NCBI GenBank assembly: GCA_003457135.1
Contig: DMSQ01000010.1
Coordinates: 22,366 to 62,510 of the forward strand
Source: Prolixibacteraceae bacterium
GTDB taxonomy: Bacteria; Bacteroidota; Bacteroidia; Bacteroidales; Prolixibacteraceae
Direction of reading: 5' to 3'
Length of the DNA: 40,145 nucleotides
In this document: one piece after another, positions 22,807 through 32,485 of the stretch
Numbering within the stretch: the first letter of the stretch is position 1
Layout: each line of letters opens with the position of its first letter
Made by a program: the position numbers and the translations under genes
The notes under the pieces: generated by a model
Database searches by the model: none
Seen by the model: only the letters and a program-made list of their open reading frames with translations
Told to the model about the DNA's origin: nothing

Positions 22807-25296
22807 CTACATCGGATCCACATTGGCATAAACAATTAACCGGCTGTTATTCGGTTGAGATTTGGCACGACTGATGATTTCCATGATCTTCGATTTGGCC
22901 TCCTGAATTTTGCCGTCACGCGGTAATTTGATCAGTATTTCTTTCTGAAACCACATTTGGATTCGCCCAACAACCGGATATTCCGGGCCAAGCACATTTT
23001 TATTGAAAATGGCGCATAAAGCTGTTGCAATATGTGATGCCGCCAAATCAAGCCGGTCGCGGTTCTGATGTTTCACTACTATTTTAATGAGCCGGTAATA
23101 GGGTGGATACCTGAACATTTTTCGTTCGGCCATTTGCCGGCTAAACAACCGGTAATAATCGTTGGCAATCACATCCTGAATGACCGGATGATTGGGCTGA
23201 CTGGTTTGTACAATAACTTTGCCCCTGTTATGTTTACGTCCTGCACGGCCACTCACCTGCATAATCAACTGGTAACTGCGTTCGTAGGAACGGAAATCAG
23301 GATAGTTCAGCAGATTGTCCGCATTCAAAACACCCACCACCCGAACATGATCGAAGTCGAGTCCTTTGGTAACCATTTGGGTACCAACCAGAATATCGAT
23401 TTTACCGGTTTCGAACTGCCAGATCAACTGGTCATACGCTTTTTTTGCCCTGGTCGTGTCCAAATCCATCCGCGCTACACGGGCTTCAGGAAATAAAAGC
23501 TGTATTTCATCCTCTATCTTTTCGGTTCCAAAGCCGCGGGTTTTAATTTCATCCGAGCCACATTCATCACATTTAATTGCCAGTGAAGTGGTGTGTCCGC
23601 AATAATGGCAAATCAAGGCAGCACGGTTCTTATGGTAAGTTTTGCTCACATCGCAGTACTTGCATTTAGGAATCCAGCCACATTTTCCGCACTGCACGAA
23701 CGGAGCAAACCCTCTCCTGTTCTGGAAAAGAATAACTTGCTCTTTGTTGGAAAGGGCCGATTTTATTTCATCGTAAAGTTCAGGAGTGAAGATCGAGCGC
23801 ATTTGCTTGCGTTTGTAGGCTTCTTGTGTGTTAGCCGGAATAAGCTCGGGCATTTCGATATCCTGAAACCGTTCTGAAAGATTGACCAAACCATATTTTC
23901 CGGCTTTGGCATTGAAAAAGGTTTCGTACGATGGCGTCGCCGAACCTAAAAGAACCTTTGCTCCATGAATATTGCCCATTACGATGGCCATATCACGGGC
24001 ATTGTAGCGTGGCGCAGGATCAAATTGCTTGTATGAATTTTCGTGTTCCTCATCAACAATAATCAATCCCAAATCTCTGAAAGGAAGAAAAATAGCTGAA
24101 CGTGCCCCAAGTATTACTTTATACTGCTGGCCCGTCTTTCCTGATTTTTCATTCAGCACATTAAACCAGATTTCGACCCGTTCGGCGTCATTAAATTTGG
24201 AGTGATAAATTCCGGCCAAATCACCGAATGCAGTTTTCAAACGGGTAATAATTTGTGTGGTCAGCCCGATTTCAGGAACAAGATATAATACCTGTTTGCC
24301 GAGTTTCAATTGTTCTTCAATCAGCCGGATATAAATTTCGGTTTTACCGCTCGAAGTAACTCCATTCAGTAAAACAGTTTGCTGGGTTTGAAACTGTGCC
24401 AGAATTTCATCGTACGCTTTTTGCTGAGGTTCGGAAAGCTCTTTGATCGTCAATTCGTCACTTTGAGGCCGGCTTATCCGTCCTATTTCTTTTTGAAACA
24501 CTTCCAGAACCTGCTTTTCTTCCAGTCCTTTCAGCGCAGCATCCGAAACATCGGCCAATTCGAGCAGATCCTTTTTACTGATTTCAGTCTGTCCTAAATC
24601 GCCATAAATGGTTTCAGCAAGAAAAATTTTAAGAAGCTGCTCCTGCTTTTTTGCCTTTCTGGCAAGTAGATCAAGCATTGCGCTCAGTTTTTCCTCTGAT
24701 TGGTATTCAGGACTTAGCCTGACTGTTGATACCAATTTTGGTATATAACTTTCACGAAGTTGCTCTTCAACAATTACCGCATTCTTTTCGAGTAACATCT
24801 TCAGGATTGCAAATGAAGACAGTTGCCCGAGGAACCGGTTTAAATCCTGAATGCTGGCTGTTTTCCGGCTTTCGAGTAAAAGGATAACAGCGGTTTCTTT
24901 ATCATTAAACCCATCTCCTGTTATGGCTTCAGGATTAAGGCTGATTTTTGTCTGGCTTTCAAGCTTAAGTCCTGAAGGTAGCGCAGCTTTATAAACTTCG
25001 CCCAGGGTACAGCAATAGTAATTGGCAATCCACTCCCATAAAACGAGTTGTTTTTCGCTAATAATTGGCTCTTCGTCCAGTATTGCATCAATGTCTTTGA
25101 TTTCGAAATCGCCAACTGGCCTATTTTGATGAAGCTTGTAAACCAACGCCGAGAAAAATTTTCGTTTCCCAAACTGCACAATAACACGAACACCGGTTTT
25201 TATGCGCACCTGAAAAGATGCCGGGACCCGATAGGTAAACCGATAATCGATAGGCAGGGGTAAAATCACATCAGCAAAAAGTACTTCATCTATCAT
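22807..25296 (-). CDS. priA: Primosomal protein N' (replication restart helicase)
   Basis: PriA, a 3'-to-5' superfamily 2 helicase that recognises stalled forks and reloads the replicative helicase. At 829 residues it is full length. The N-terminal 3'-DNA-binding domain begins FADVILPLPIDYRFTYRVP. Walker A is GVTSSGKTEIY near residue 315, and the Walker B box is DEEH near 414. A Cys-rich zinc-binding insertion at ~534-575 has four CxxC pairs (CGKCGW, CKYC, CHYC, CDECG). The later helicase motifs include GTQMVTKGLDFDHV and QVSGRAGR. It begins with ATG and is transcribed alone, divergent from the TonB receptor gene. Confidence 0.97.
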   Translation of the reverse strand: MIDEVLFADVILPLPIDYRFTYRVPASFQVRIKTGVRVIVQFGKRKFFSALVYKLHQNRPVGDFEIKDIDAILDEEPIISEKQLVLWEWIANYYCCTLGEVYKAALPSGLKLESQTKISLNPEAITGDGFNDKETAVILLLESRKTASIQDLNRFLGQLSSFAILKMLLEKNAVIVEEQLRESYIPKLVSTVRLSPEYQSEEKLSAMLDLLARKAKKQEQLLKIFLAETIYGDLGQTEISKKDLLELADVSDAALKGLEEKQVLEVFQKEIGRISRPQSDELTIKELSEPQQKAYDEILAQFQTQQTVLLNGVTSSGKTEIYIRLIEEQLKLGKQVLYLVPEIGLTTQIITRLKTAFGDLAGIYHSKFNDAERVEIWFNVLNEKSGKTGQQYKVILGARSAIFLPFRDLGLIIVDEEHENSYKQFDPAPRYNARDMAIVMGNIHGAKVLLGSATPSYETFFNAKAGKYGLVNLSERFQDIEMPELIPANTQEAYKRKQMRSIFTPELYDEIKSALSNKEQVILFQNRRGFAPFVQCGKCGWIPKCKYCDVSKTYHKNRAALICHYCGHTTSLAIKCDECGSDEIKTRGFGTEKIEDEIQLLFPEARVARMDLDTTRAKKAYDQLIWQFETGKIDILVGTQMVTKGLDFDHVRVVGVLNADNLLNYPDFRSYERSYQLIMQVSGRAGRKHNRGKVIVQTSQPNHPVIQDVIANDYYRLFSRQMAERKMFRYPPYYRLIKIVVKHQNRDRLDLAASHIATALCAIFNKNVLGPEYPVVGRIQMWFQKEILIKLPRDGKIQEAKSKIMEIISRAKSQPNNSRLIVYANVDPM

Positions 25297-25435
25297 GTTT
25301 GCAAAATACCGAAAAAGATTTCTGAATCGAATAGGTGTTTTAGGAATGTTAATAAAAAACCATTAAAAGCAATTTATACTGGCATATAATGAATTTGTTT
25401 TGTTTAATTCGAAGTATGTAAAAGTTTATTGATCT

Positions 25436-27460
25436 ATGAAAAGATACTTCTTCAACTTTCTAATGCTCATAACCAGTATTTTTGCTAAAGGACAGATTGA
25501 TACCACAGCGGTTTATTCAATTCAGGAAGTAGTTATAACCACACAACGCAAGCCACAGGAGACCATAACTGTTCCATACAGCATCAGCTATCTGAACAGA
25601 AAGTCGCTGGATAGTTTTATCCCTCGCACAACGCCTGAGGCTTTAGCGAATATGAATGGATTATTTGTTCAGAAAACCAACCATGGAGGCGGATCACCTT
25701 TTATAAGAGGATTAACCGGAAACCAAACCCTGCTTTTAATTGATGGCATCCGGCTAAACAATTCGATTTACCGTTACGGTCCAAACCAATATCTGAATAC
25801 GATTGATGTATTTTCAATTGACCAGATCGAAGCGGCTAAAGGGACTGGTTCGGTACAATACGGAACTGATGCAATTGGCGGTGCGCTTCAGGTATTTACA
25901 AAGTCACCGGAATTGAATCAGGAAAAATCAACATTTAAGGGCTCTGTTTTGGGCAAATATATGACGGGTGACATGGAAAAAACTGGCCACAGCGAACTGG
26001 AATTCAGCTCAAAGAAATACGCCGCTTTGGTTGGGGCAACCTACCATAACTTTGGCGATATTATCGGAGGAAAGAATACCGGCAAACAAAGTCCATCCGG
26101 ATATAATGAATACGCTTTTAACACGAAAATTATAGCAACTCTCGGTGAAAATATTCAACTCACTTTTGCTAATCAGTTCAACAGGCAACAACATGTTCCG
26201 GTGTACCATAAAGTGGTACTCGAAAACTACCTGTTGAACGAATTCAATCCTCAGCAGCGAATGTTGACCTATGTCCGAATGAATGTCCAGGGTCAGGGGA
26301 AGCTTTTCAATCAGCTCAGGTTTATTGCTTCGTGGCAACGAAATATGGAAGGACGGATTAGTCAGAAAAATGGAAGCAACCAAATGATCCGGGAAAGAGA
26401 TCAAGTTAATACTCTTGGTTTAACTTTTGATTTTGACTCTAAATTGAGCTCTGTCTGGACCGCCAATTCAGGAATAGAAATTTACCACGATCAGGTGGGC
26501 AGTTCGCGAACTGAGCTAAACACATCAGACAGTGGGCTGACTGTAAATAAGCGTGGTTTATATCCTGATCATTCACAATACGGCAATTATTCCATTTTTA
26601 CCCTTCATCATTTTGATTTTGGCAAATGGATTTTTGATGGTGGAGTCCGGTTTAATTCGTTCAGTATTAATATAACCGACAATACTTTGGGCAAGGTTAA
26701 GATTTCGCCTGAAGCCCTTGTTTTTAATTCGGCGCTGATATATAACATTAGCCGGGAGCATCACATTTACAGCGCCTTCAGCAGTGGGTTTCGTGCGCCA
26801 AACATTGACGATCTCGGAACACTTGGAATTGTTGATTTCAGGTATGAGGTTCCTGCATACAATTTAAAACCTGAAAAATCGCAAAATTACGAATTGGGGT
26901 ACAAACTCAGTCTCGCAAAACTTTCCGGGACTGTAGCTGCTTATTACATGAATCTTAATCAGTTAATCACCCGGACAAAGGAAGAAGGCCGGTTCATTGA
27001 CGGATATCAGGTATATAAAAAAGAAAATGTTGAAGAAGCATATATCCGTGGTTTTGAATCTTCATTTAATTGGAAAGCTCTGGCCAGACTGGAGATCAAC
27101 GGAGGTATTTCTTATACTTACGGACAAAACATGACCAAGAATGAACCATTGCGAAGAATCCCTCCTTTAAATGGCAGGTTAGCCGGCACCTGCAAATTCA
27201 GGAATATATTTTACTCAGCCGAATTTTTGTTTGCATCCAAACAAGACAGGCTTGCACAAGGCGATATGAGCGACAACCGGATTCCACAAGGCGGTACGCC
27301 AGGCTGGCAGGTTGTAAACCTTTACGCCGGATACCAGATAGCTTCAGTAAAATTGAATTTAGGACTACAGAATATCTTGAATGAGGATTACCGCACGCAC
27401 GGATCAGGAATCAACAATGTCGGGAGAAGTGCATTTATTTCGGCTGGATTTTCATTTTGA
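25436..27460 (+). CDS. TonB-dependent outer-membrane receptor
   Basis: A 674-residue TonB-dependent receptor. After a short signal peptide (to about AKGQ, residue 20), the TonB-box-like VQEVVITTQR-type region and the plug domain follow at ~30-155 (IRGLTGNQTLLLIDGIRLNN, then GTGSVQYGTDAIGGALQV). The rest is a 22-strand-type barrel with TBDT signatures (FSSGFRAPNIDDLG, NLKPEKSQNYELGYK) and a C-terminal aromatic ending FSF. It lacks the carboxypeptidase-like N-terminal domain and a SusD partner, so it is not a SusC-type glycan importer. The plug and barrel resemble haem/haemoglobin or metal-chelate receptors, but the ligand is not shown. It is preceded by an AT-rich divergent gap with priA. Confidence 0.93.
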   Translation: MKRYFFNFLMLITSIFAKGQIDTTAVYSIQEVVITTQRKPQETITVPYSISYLNRKSLDSFIPRTTPEALANMNGLFVQKTNHGGGSPFIRGLTGNQTLLLIDGIRLNNSIYRYGPNQYLNTIDVFSIDQIEAAKGTGSVQYGTDAIGGALQVFTKSPELNQEKSTFKGSVLGKYMTGDMEKTGHSELEFSSKKYAALVGATYHNFGDIIGGKNTGKQSPSGYNEYAFNTKIIATLGENIQLTFANQFNRQQHVPVYHKVVLENYLLNEFNPQQRMLTYVRMNVQGQGKLFNQLRFIASWQRNMEGRISQKNGSNQMIRERDQVNTLGLTFDFDSKLSSVWTANSGIEIYHDQVGSSRTELNTSDSGLTVNKRGLYPDHSQYGNYSIFTLHHFDFGKWIFDGGVRFNSFSINITDNTLGKVKISPEALVFNSALIYNISREHHIYSAFSSGFRAPNIDDLGTLGIVDFRYEVPAYNLKPEKSQNYELGYKLSLAKLSGTVAAYYMNLNQLITRTKEEGRFIDGYQVYKKENVEEAYIRGFESSFNWKALARLEINGGISYTYGQNMTKNEPLRRIPPLNGRLAGTCKFRNIFYSAEFLFASKQDRLAQGDMSDNRIPQGGTPGWQVVNLYAGYQIASVKLNLGLQNILNEDYRTHGSGINNVGRSAFISAGFSF

Positions 27461-27577
27461 TTATCTGTCTAATTTAGTTTCTGAATTTCAATTTATAATT
27501 CTACCTTAGTCAAAGTTCAATAATCTTCAGAATTCACATCATTTTATTAATTAGTCAACAGGATAATTTTGACCGTC

Positions 27578-29479
27578 ATGAGCAATAGAAGATTTAATTT
27601 AAAGCTTAAACTAAACATATACATCCTCAGCGCCGCGACTATAATTTACTGTGTTGCAATTGGATATATCAGTTACCATCTTCAAAAAACTGCATATTCC
27701 GATTCAATCGAGATTGTTAAAGGTTCAACCCGCGAATACCAAAACAAGATTTCGGAAGAATTAAATGTGATGATGGAATCGGCCCGTACGATGCAAAATG
27801 TGTTCAGAACACACAAAAAATATGAACCTGCACAGCGCGATGCATTCTTCGAAAACGTTCTTTACAGCAATCTGGATAAAAATCCCGGTTTTTTATCTGT
27901 TGGACTTTACTGGGAATTAAAGACACTTTATCCAGGCTACACCAAAAAGAACGGGCGGATACGGAATAGCTTTTACCGTGCAAACAATCAGATCAAGTTT
28001 CAAAAGGCCATAGTTGATACAACCAATGCCGAAATTAAAGGAATCTATTACATTGCGCGGGAGATGAACAGGGAAATGATTTGGGATCCGTATTACGACG
28101 TGGTAACCAAAGAATTGGCAGGAGTTCTGATGACCGCGCTTTTTGTTCCGATTCAAAGCCCTTCAGGACAATTCGAAGGATTGGTAGGGATTGATATTTC
28201 ACTGTCACACATGAACAAACTGATAGCGGGAATAAATCCGTTTAAAGAATCCGTTTCGTATATTGTTGCCGGCAATGGAATGATTGTAGCACATACTGAT
28301 CAAACTCTTACAGGGAAAGATTTTTTTAAGAATCTTGCCTCCGACAGTATTTCGTTTAAATCAATTCAGGAACAAGCAAGTGGTCATATTTCGAATTCAT
28401 TCACCTATACAAATTCGCAAAATAACGAGGAGTATTTTGTTTCGCTTCAACCCATCAGGATAGGGAATATTACCACCAAATGGATTATTGGAGTCGAAGT
28501 TCCAACCCGGGTTATTCTTCAGGAACCAAAAAAAGTATTCTATAATGCCATTTTAGTTGGTTTTTTTGGCCTGGTACTACTTTTCATTATTATTTATTTT
28601 ATTGCCGGAAAAATTAGCGCCCCGATTGTTAAAGGCGTCAATTTTGCACGGATGATCTCAACAGGTAATCTTAACTCCAGGCTGAATATTAAGCAAAACG
28701 ATGAAATTGGAGATTTGGCCGAATCACTCACCATGATGGCCTCGAAGCTAACTACCATTCTGAGTGAAATTATTCAAAGTTCGGACATTATTGCTGACAG
28801 CAGTCTCGAATTGCTTGATTCGTCGGTCAAACTGGCTGACGGGGCCAATAATCAGGCCGCATCATCCGAAGAGATTTCGACCTCGATGGAACTGATGATG
28901 TCGCGCATCCAACAAAATACACGCAATGCGCAGGAAACCGAAAAAATAGCCATTAAAGCCGCACTGGGAATGCAGGTAGGTAACGAATCAACCAAAGCTT
29001 TGATCCAGTCAATGAACAACATTGTTCAGAAAATTTCGATCGTTGGAGAAATTGCCAAACAGACGAACCTGTTGGCGATCAATGCCGCTATTGAAGCTTC
29101 CAGGTACGGAATTCAGGGAAAAGGATTCGGAGTTGTAGCGGCCGAAATTAAAAAGTTAGCCGAAAGGTCACAGCTTGCTGCAAAGGAAATTAACGAACTA
29201 TCGTCAAAGGGATTACTTCAGGCTCAGGAAACCGGCGCCAAACTACTCGAAATTATTCCGGATATTGAACATACAGCCAATTTGGTCAAACAAATTGCGA
29301 AATCGAGTCTCGAACAAAAAATAAGCTCAGAGGAAATCAATCAGGGAATACAGCAACTGAATATGGTGACCCAGCAAAATGCAGAATCGTCGTTCCAATT
29401 GTCGGTCAATTCTAAAAGCATTTCAGGACATGCCAAAAACCTGAAGAAACTGATTTCCTATTTCAAGATAGAAGACTGA
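27578..29479 (+). CDS. Methyl-accepting chemotaxis protein with Cache sensor
   Basis: A 633-residue chemoreceptor. The first transmembrane helix is at about residues 11-31. A ~290-residue periplasmic Cache-type sensor follows, with GLYWELKTLYPGYTK, REMIWDPYYD and GLVGIDISLSHMNKLI. The second helix is at ~321-344, then HAMP (IVKGVNFARMISTGNLNSRL), and the cytoplasmic signalling coiled coil. The hairpin tip IAKQTNLLAINAAIEASRYG with KGFGVVAAEIKKLAERS is the hallmark of MCPs. The ATG at 27578 is used, not an upstream TTG. No che genes lie in the window, so its kinase and adaptor are elsewhere. A TAATTTTG box lies only 6 nt before the ATG, too close for a normal leader. Confidence 0.93.
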   Translation: MSNRRFNLKLKLNIYILSAATIIYCVAIGYISYHLQKTAYSDSIEIVKGSTREYQNKISEELNVMMESARTMQNVFRTHKKYEPAQRDAFFENVLYSNLDKNPGFLSVGLYWELKTLYPGYTKKNGRIRNSFYRANNQIKFQKAIVDTTNAEIKGIYYIAREMNREMIWDPYYDVVTKELAGVLMTALFVPIQSPSGQFEGLVGIDISLSHMNKLIAGINPFKESVSYIVAGNGMIVAHTDQTLTGKDFFKNLASDSISFKSIQEQASGHISNSFTYTNSQNNEEYFVSLQPIRIGNITTKWIIGVEVPTRVILQEPKKVFYNAILVGFFGLVLLFIIIYFIAGKISAPIVKGVNFARMISTGNLNSRLNIKQNDEIGDLAESLTMMASKLTTILSEIIQSSDIIADSSLELLDSSVKLADGANNQAASSEEISTSMELMMSRIQQNTRNAQETEKIAIKAALGMQVGNESTKALIQSMNNIVQKISIVGEIAKQTNLLAINAAIEASRYGIQGKGFGVVAAEIKKLAERSQLAAKEINELSSKGLLQAQETGAKLLEIIPDIEHTANLVKQIAKSSLEQKISSEEINQGIQQLNMVTQQNAESSFQLSVNSKSISGHAKNLKKLISYFKIED

Positions 29480-29481
29480 AG

Positions 29482-30501
29482 TTAAATATTCAACAGTTTC
29501 TGAATGTCCAGCAAATTGGTATCAATGGTATGGTTTAATTTCACCGCTTTATTGAAAGGAACATGCACAATCTTTTCATTATCGAGTCCAATCATGATAC
29601 TTTTCTGATCATCAAGTAGCGCTTCGATAGCCGCCACTCCCATTTTGGTTGCATTTACCCGATCTTTGGCGGTTGGGCTTCCGCCACGCTGAATGTGCCC
29701 TAAAATGGAAACGCGTACATCCAGATCAGGATGCGATTTCCGTACATCCTCCGCTATTTTCAGTGCGCCGCCAGCCTCATCGCCTTCAGCAACCATTACA
29801 ATTCCGCTGGTTTCCTTATTTCTATATCCTTTATCCAGAAACTTTTTCAGGCTGTTGAAATCACCTTTTGCTTCAGGAATTAAAATAACTTCAGCGCCAC
29901 AGGCAATTCCGCTGGTTAATGCTAAAAGACCGGCCTCACGGCCCATTACTTCAACGAAGAAAATCCGTCCGTGCGAGCGGGCTGTATCTTTAATTTTATC
30001 TACAGCCTCAACTACAGTGTTCAGCGCAGTATCGTAGCCAATCGTGTAATCAGTGCCATACATATCGTTGTCAATGGTGCCGGGGATTCCAACGAACGAT
30101 ATATCGTATTCCTGAGACATGACCAGTGCACCGGTAAACGAGCCATCGCCGCCGATCACAACCACTGCGTCAATATCAGCTTTTTTCAGTTGCTGAAATG
30201 CTTTCTCACGTCCTTCCGCAGTCCTGAACTCTGCACTCCGCGCTGTTTTAAGCATGGTGCCGCCCAATTGCAGAATACCGCTGACATCGGACGATTTCAA
30301 ATTAATAAAATCACCTTCAATCATACCCTGATACCCACGCCTGATACCTACCACTTTTAATTTATTGGCCAAAGCTGCACGTGTTACAGCACGAATAGCG
30401 GCATTCATTCCCGGGGAATCGCCACCTGAAGTAAAAACACCTATCTTCTGTAATTTCTTTCTTTTAATTGATCCTTCTGAACTCATATTTTTGGTTGCCA
30501 T
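29482..30501 (-). CDS. pfkA: ATP-dependent 6-phosphofructokinase
   Basis: PfkA phosphorylates fructose 6-phosphate, the committed step of glycolysis. At 339 residues it is slightly longer than the typical 320, because of a charged N-terminal extension (MATKNMSSEGSIKRKKLQ). ATP site: GVFTSGGDSPGMNAAIR and GGDGSFTGA, where the Gly after GGD favours ATP over pyrophosphate use. Catalytic loop: PGTIDNDMYGTDYTIGYDTA with the Asp base. MGREAGLL and GHIQRGGSPTAKDR complete the family pattern. A later start at codon 6 is possible. It converges on the chemoreceptor gene with only 2 nt between stops. Confidence 0.97.
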   Translation of the reverse strand: MATKNMSSEGSIKRKKLQKIGVFTSGGDSPGMNAAIRAVTRAALANKLKVVGIRRGYQGMIEGDFINLKSSDVSGILQLGGTMLKTARSAEFRTAEGREKAFQQLKKADIDAVVVIGGDGSFTGALVMSQEYDISFVGIPGTIDNDMYGTDYTIGYDTALNTVVEAVDKIKDTARSHGRIFFVEVMGREAGLLALTSGIACGAEVILIPEAKGDFNSLKKFLDKGYRNKETSGIVMVAEGDEAGGALKIAEDVRKSHPDLDVRVSILGHIQRGGSPTAKDRVNATKMGVAAIEALLDDQKSIMIGLDNEKIVHVPFNKAVKLNHTIDTNLLDIQKLLNI

Positions 30502-30649
30502 AATTGTTTATTTAGCTGAAAAACACATTCGATCCAAGTAAGTTAAAGTATTTCAGGAAAATATCAGTCATTAAAATTCAGGACTAAGATAAATGAAGTC
30601 AGAGGAACGACAAAATTCCTGTAACGAAAACCCCATCCGGTAAATTACT

Positions 30650-30745
30650 TTTTGCTTTGTGAAACCTTTGTGTTTTGGTGACTTTGTGGCAAGATATTTT
30701 TTTAGCCACGAAGGCACAAAATCACTAAGAAACACAAAAAAGAAA
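30650..30745. repeat. Imperfect palindrome upstream of ispH's 3' end
   Basis: GTGTTTTGGTGACTTTGTGGC near 30669 faces GCCACGAAGGCACAAAATCA near 30704 in inverted orientation. The type (CTTTGTGGC... GCCACGAAGGC) is a familiar dispersed intergenic repeat of Bacteroidota. It lies after the ispH stop and may act as a terminator. Confidence 0.5.
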
Positions 30746-30768
30746 AATTGTCGGGCGCCAACGAAGAC

Positions 30769-31623
30769 TTAAATTTGCCTGATCTTTTCAGCTACCTTTT
30801 CCATTAACCATTGTGGTGTTGAGGTTGCCCCGCAAATACCAACGGTTTCAACTCCTGAAAACCATTCTGATTTTACTTCTTCAGGAGAAGACACAAAATA
30901 GCTGTGTTCATTTTGCTTTTTGCAGACATCAAAAAGTACCTGCGCATTAGAGCTTTGGCGGCCACCTGCAAAAATAATAACTTCAAACCGTGCAGCAAAT
31001 TTATGGAGATGTGACATCCTGTTTGAAACCTGCCGGCAAATGGTATCGTGCGTCTCGACCTGTCCTGACTGAGACTGATCCCGAATATTTTGTGTCAGCT
31101 TTCTGAAGTCGTCAACCGACTTGGTGGTTTGCGAAAATACAATTACCGGCCGCGAGGGATCAAGTTTCCGGTAATCTTCAGGATGATCGATAATAATTGC
31201 TTCATGATTGGTTTGACCTGCAAGACCTGCAACTTCAGCATGACCCAAATGACCAAAGATCACCAGTTGTCCATTTTCGTTTTTCATGGTTTCAGAAGCT
31301 TTTTTCACCCTTTGCTGGAGCCTTAAAACTACCGGACAAGTCGCATCAATCAATGAAATATTGTTCTCCCGGGCATATTCGTAGGTCGAAGGCGGCTCGC
31401 CATGTGCCCGAATAAGAACTTTGCAGTTTTTAAGTTTGAAAAACTCTTCGTGATTAATTTTCTTCAGACCCATTTCCTCGAGCCGTTTTACTTCGAGTTC
31501 ATTGTGCACGATGTGACCGAGCGAATAAAGCATATCTTCGGCCTTCAGCGTTTCTTCTGCTTTTCCGATGGCATTTACTACCCCGAAACAAAACCCCGAT
31601 TTCTGGTCAATTTCTATGATCAC
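30769..31623 (-). CDS. ispH: 4-hydroxy-3-methylbut-2-enyl diphosphate reductase
   Basis: IspH (LytB) is the last enzyme of the MEP isoprenoid pathway, making IPP and DMAPP with a [4Fe-4S] cluster. The 284 residues carry the three cluster cysteines: Cys12 (SGFCFGVVNA), Cys96 (IDATCPVV) and Cys196 (THDTICRQVS). The conserved histidines are present (GHIVHN and FGHLGHAE), as is the SSN motif (GGRQSSNAQVL). The start is a GTG at 31623; no in-frame ATG is nearby and the family begins exactly here. It lies 66 nt downstream of cmk, the usual Bacteroidota neighbour, and should share its transcript. Confidence 0.97.
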   Translation of the reverse strand: MIIEIDQKSGFCFGVVNAIGKAEETLKAEDMLYSLGHIVHNELEVKRLEEMGLKKINHEEFFKLKNCKVLIRAHGEPPSTYEYARENNISLIDATCPVVLRLQQRVKKASETMKNENGQLVIFGHLGHAEVAGLAGQTNHEAIIIDHPEDYRKLDPSRPVIVFSQTTKSVDDFRKLTQNIRDQSQSGQVETHDTICRQVSNRMSHLHKFAARFEVIIFAGGRQSSNAQVLFDVCKKQNEHSYFVSSPEEVKSEWFSGVETVGICGATSTPQWLMEKVAEKIRQI

Positions 31624-31689
31624 AGTTAATGTAAGATATTAATAGAAAAATGACATAGGACATTCTCCTTTTTTGCAAGGTGCTAGCAA

Positions 31690-32412
31690 CTAGCAGCTAG
31701 CGGCTGGCGGCTGACTATTTATAATCAATCGCGCTTCAACTTGTTTTATTACCCATTCCAATTGCTCTTCCTGCGTCAAATTGCTGTTGTCCAATACCAG
31801 AGCATCATCGGCTTTGCGCAGTGGACTTGCGACACGTGTTGAATCAATGCGGTCGCGCTCCTCTACATTTTGAAGAATTTCGGCAAACGAAACTATTTCA
31901 CCCAGAGCAGTTAGTTCATCAAACCTACGTTTGGCGCGAATTTCAGCCGATGCTGTTACGAAAAATTTCAGTTCAGCCTCAGGAAAAACTACCGTGCCTA
32001 TGTCGCGGCCATCCATCACAATTCCTTTATTTTTGCCAATTTCGCGCTGCAATTTAACCATTGCCTTTCGAACTTCGGCAATAGTTGCCACCGGGCTTAC
32101 ATTCTGAGAGACGGGTAATTGCCTGATTTCTTCTTCTACATTTTCCCCGTTCAGAAAAGTGACACTCTTTTGTATCTCAGGATGGTAACGAATTTCGATT
32201 TTAATTTGAGGCAGTGAGTTAATCAGTTCTTCCCGCTTAACCTCACCGTCGGCAACAAGCTTGTGACGAAGCGCATATAAAGTTACTGCCCGGTACATGG
32301 CGCCGCTGTCCATGAAAATATATCCGAACCTGGCGGCAACTGCTTTGGCAATCGTGCTTTTCCCGCACGATGAATGGCCGTCAATGGCTATAATTATTTT
32401 ATGATTGGTCAT
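31690..32412 (-). CDS. cmk: Cytidylate kinase
   Basis: Cmk phosphorylates CMP and dCMP. The P-loop GHSSCGKST is at residues ~12-20, followed by the CMP-binding MDSGAMYRAVTLYALR and the GRDIGTVVFPEAELKFFVTASAEIRAKRR region with the LID arginines. DSTRVASPLRKADDALVLDNS completes the pattern. The 240-residue length is normal. The last residues (SQPPAASC) are encoded by a GCTAGC/AGCGGCTGG-type short repeat that continues past the stop, so the natural C-terminus may have been altered. A TATCTTTG box lies 16 nt upstream of the ATG. Order cmk-ispH suggests an operon. Confidence 0.96.
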   Translation of the reverse strand: MTNHKIIIAIDGHSSCGKSTIAKAVAARFGYIFMDSGAMYRAVTLYALRHKLVADGEVKREELINSLPQIKIEIRYHPEIQKSVTFLNGENVEEEIRQLPVSQNVSPVATIAEVRKAMVKLQREIGKNKGIVMDGRDIGTVVFPEAELKFFVTASAEIRAKRRFDELTALGEIVSFAEILQNVEERDRIDSTRVASPLRKADDALVLDNSNLTQEEQLEWVIKQVEARLIINSQPPAASC

Positions 32413-32428
32413 TTTTCAAAGTTTGCAC

Positions 32429-32436
32429 CAAAGATA
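32429..32436 (-). promoter_or_regulatory. Candidate -7 box for cmk-ispH
   Basis: TATCTTTG on the minus strand is an exact TAnnTTTG match ending 16 nt before the cmk ATG. The -33 position reads GTGA, so the upstream element is not supported. Confidence 0.42.
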
Positions 32437-32485
32437 AAGTATTCGAATTGTGATTTCACTACAGAGTATAAAGAATTGTATTCGT

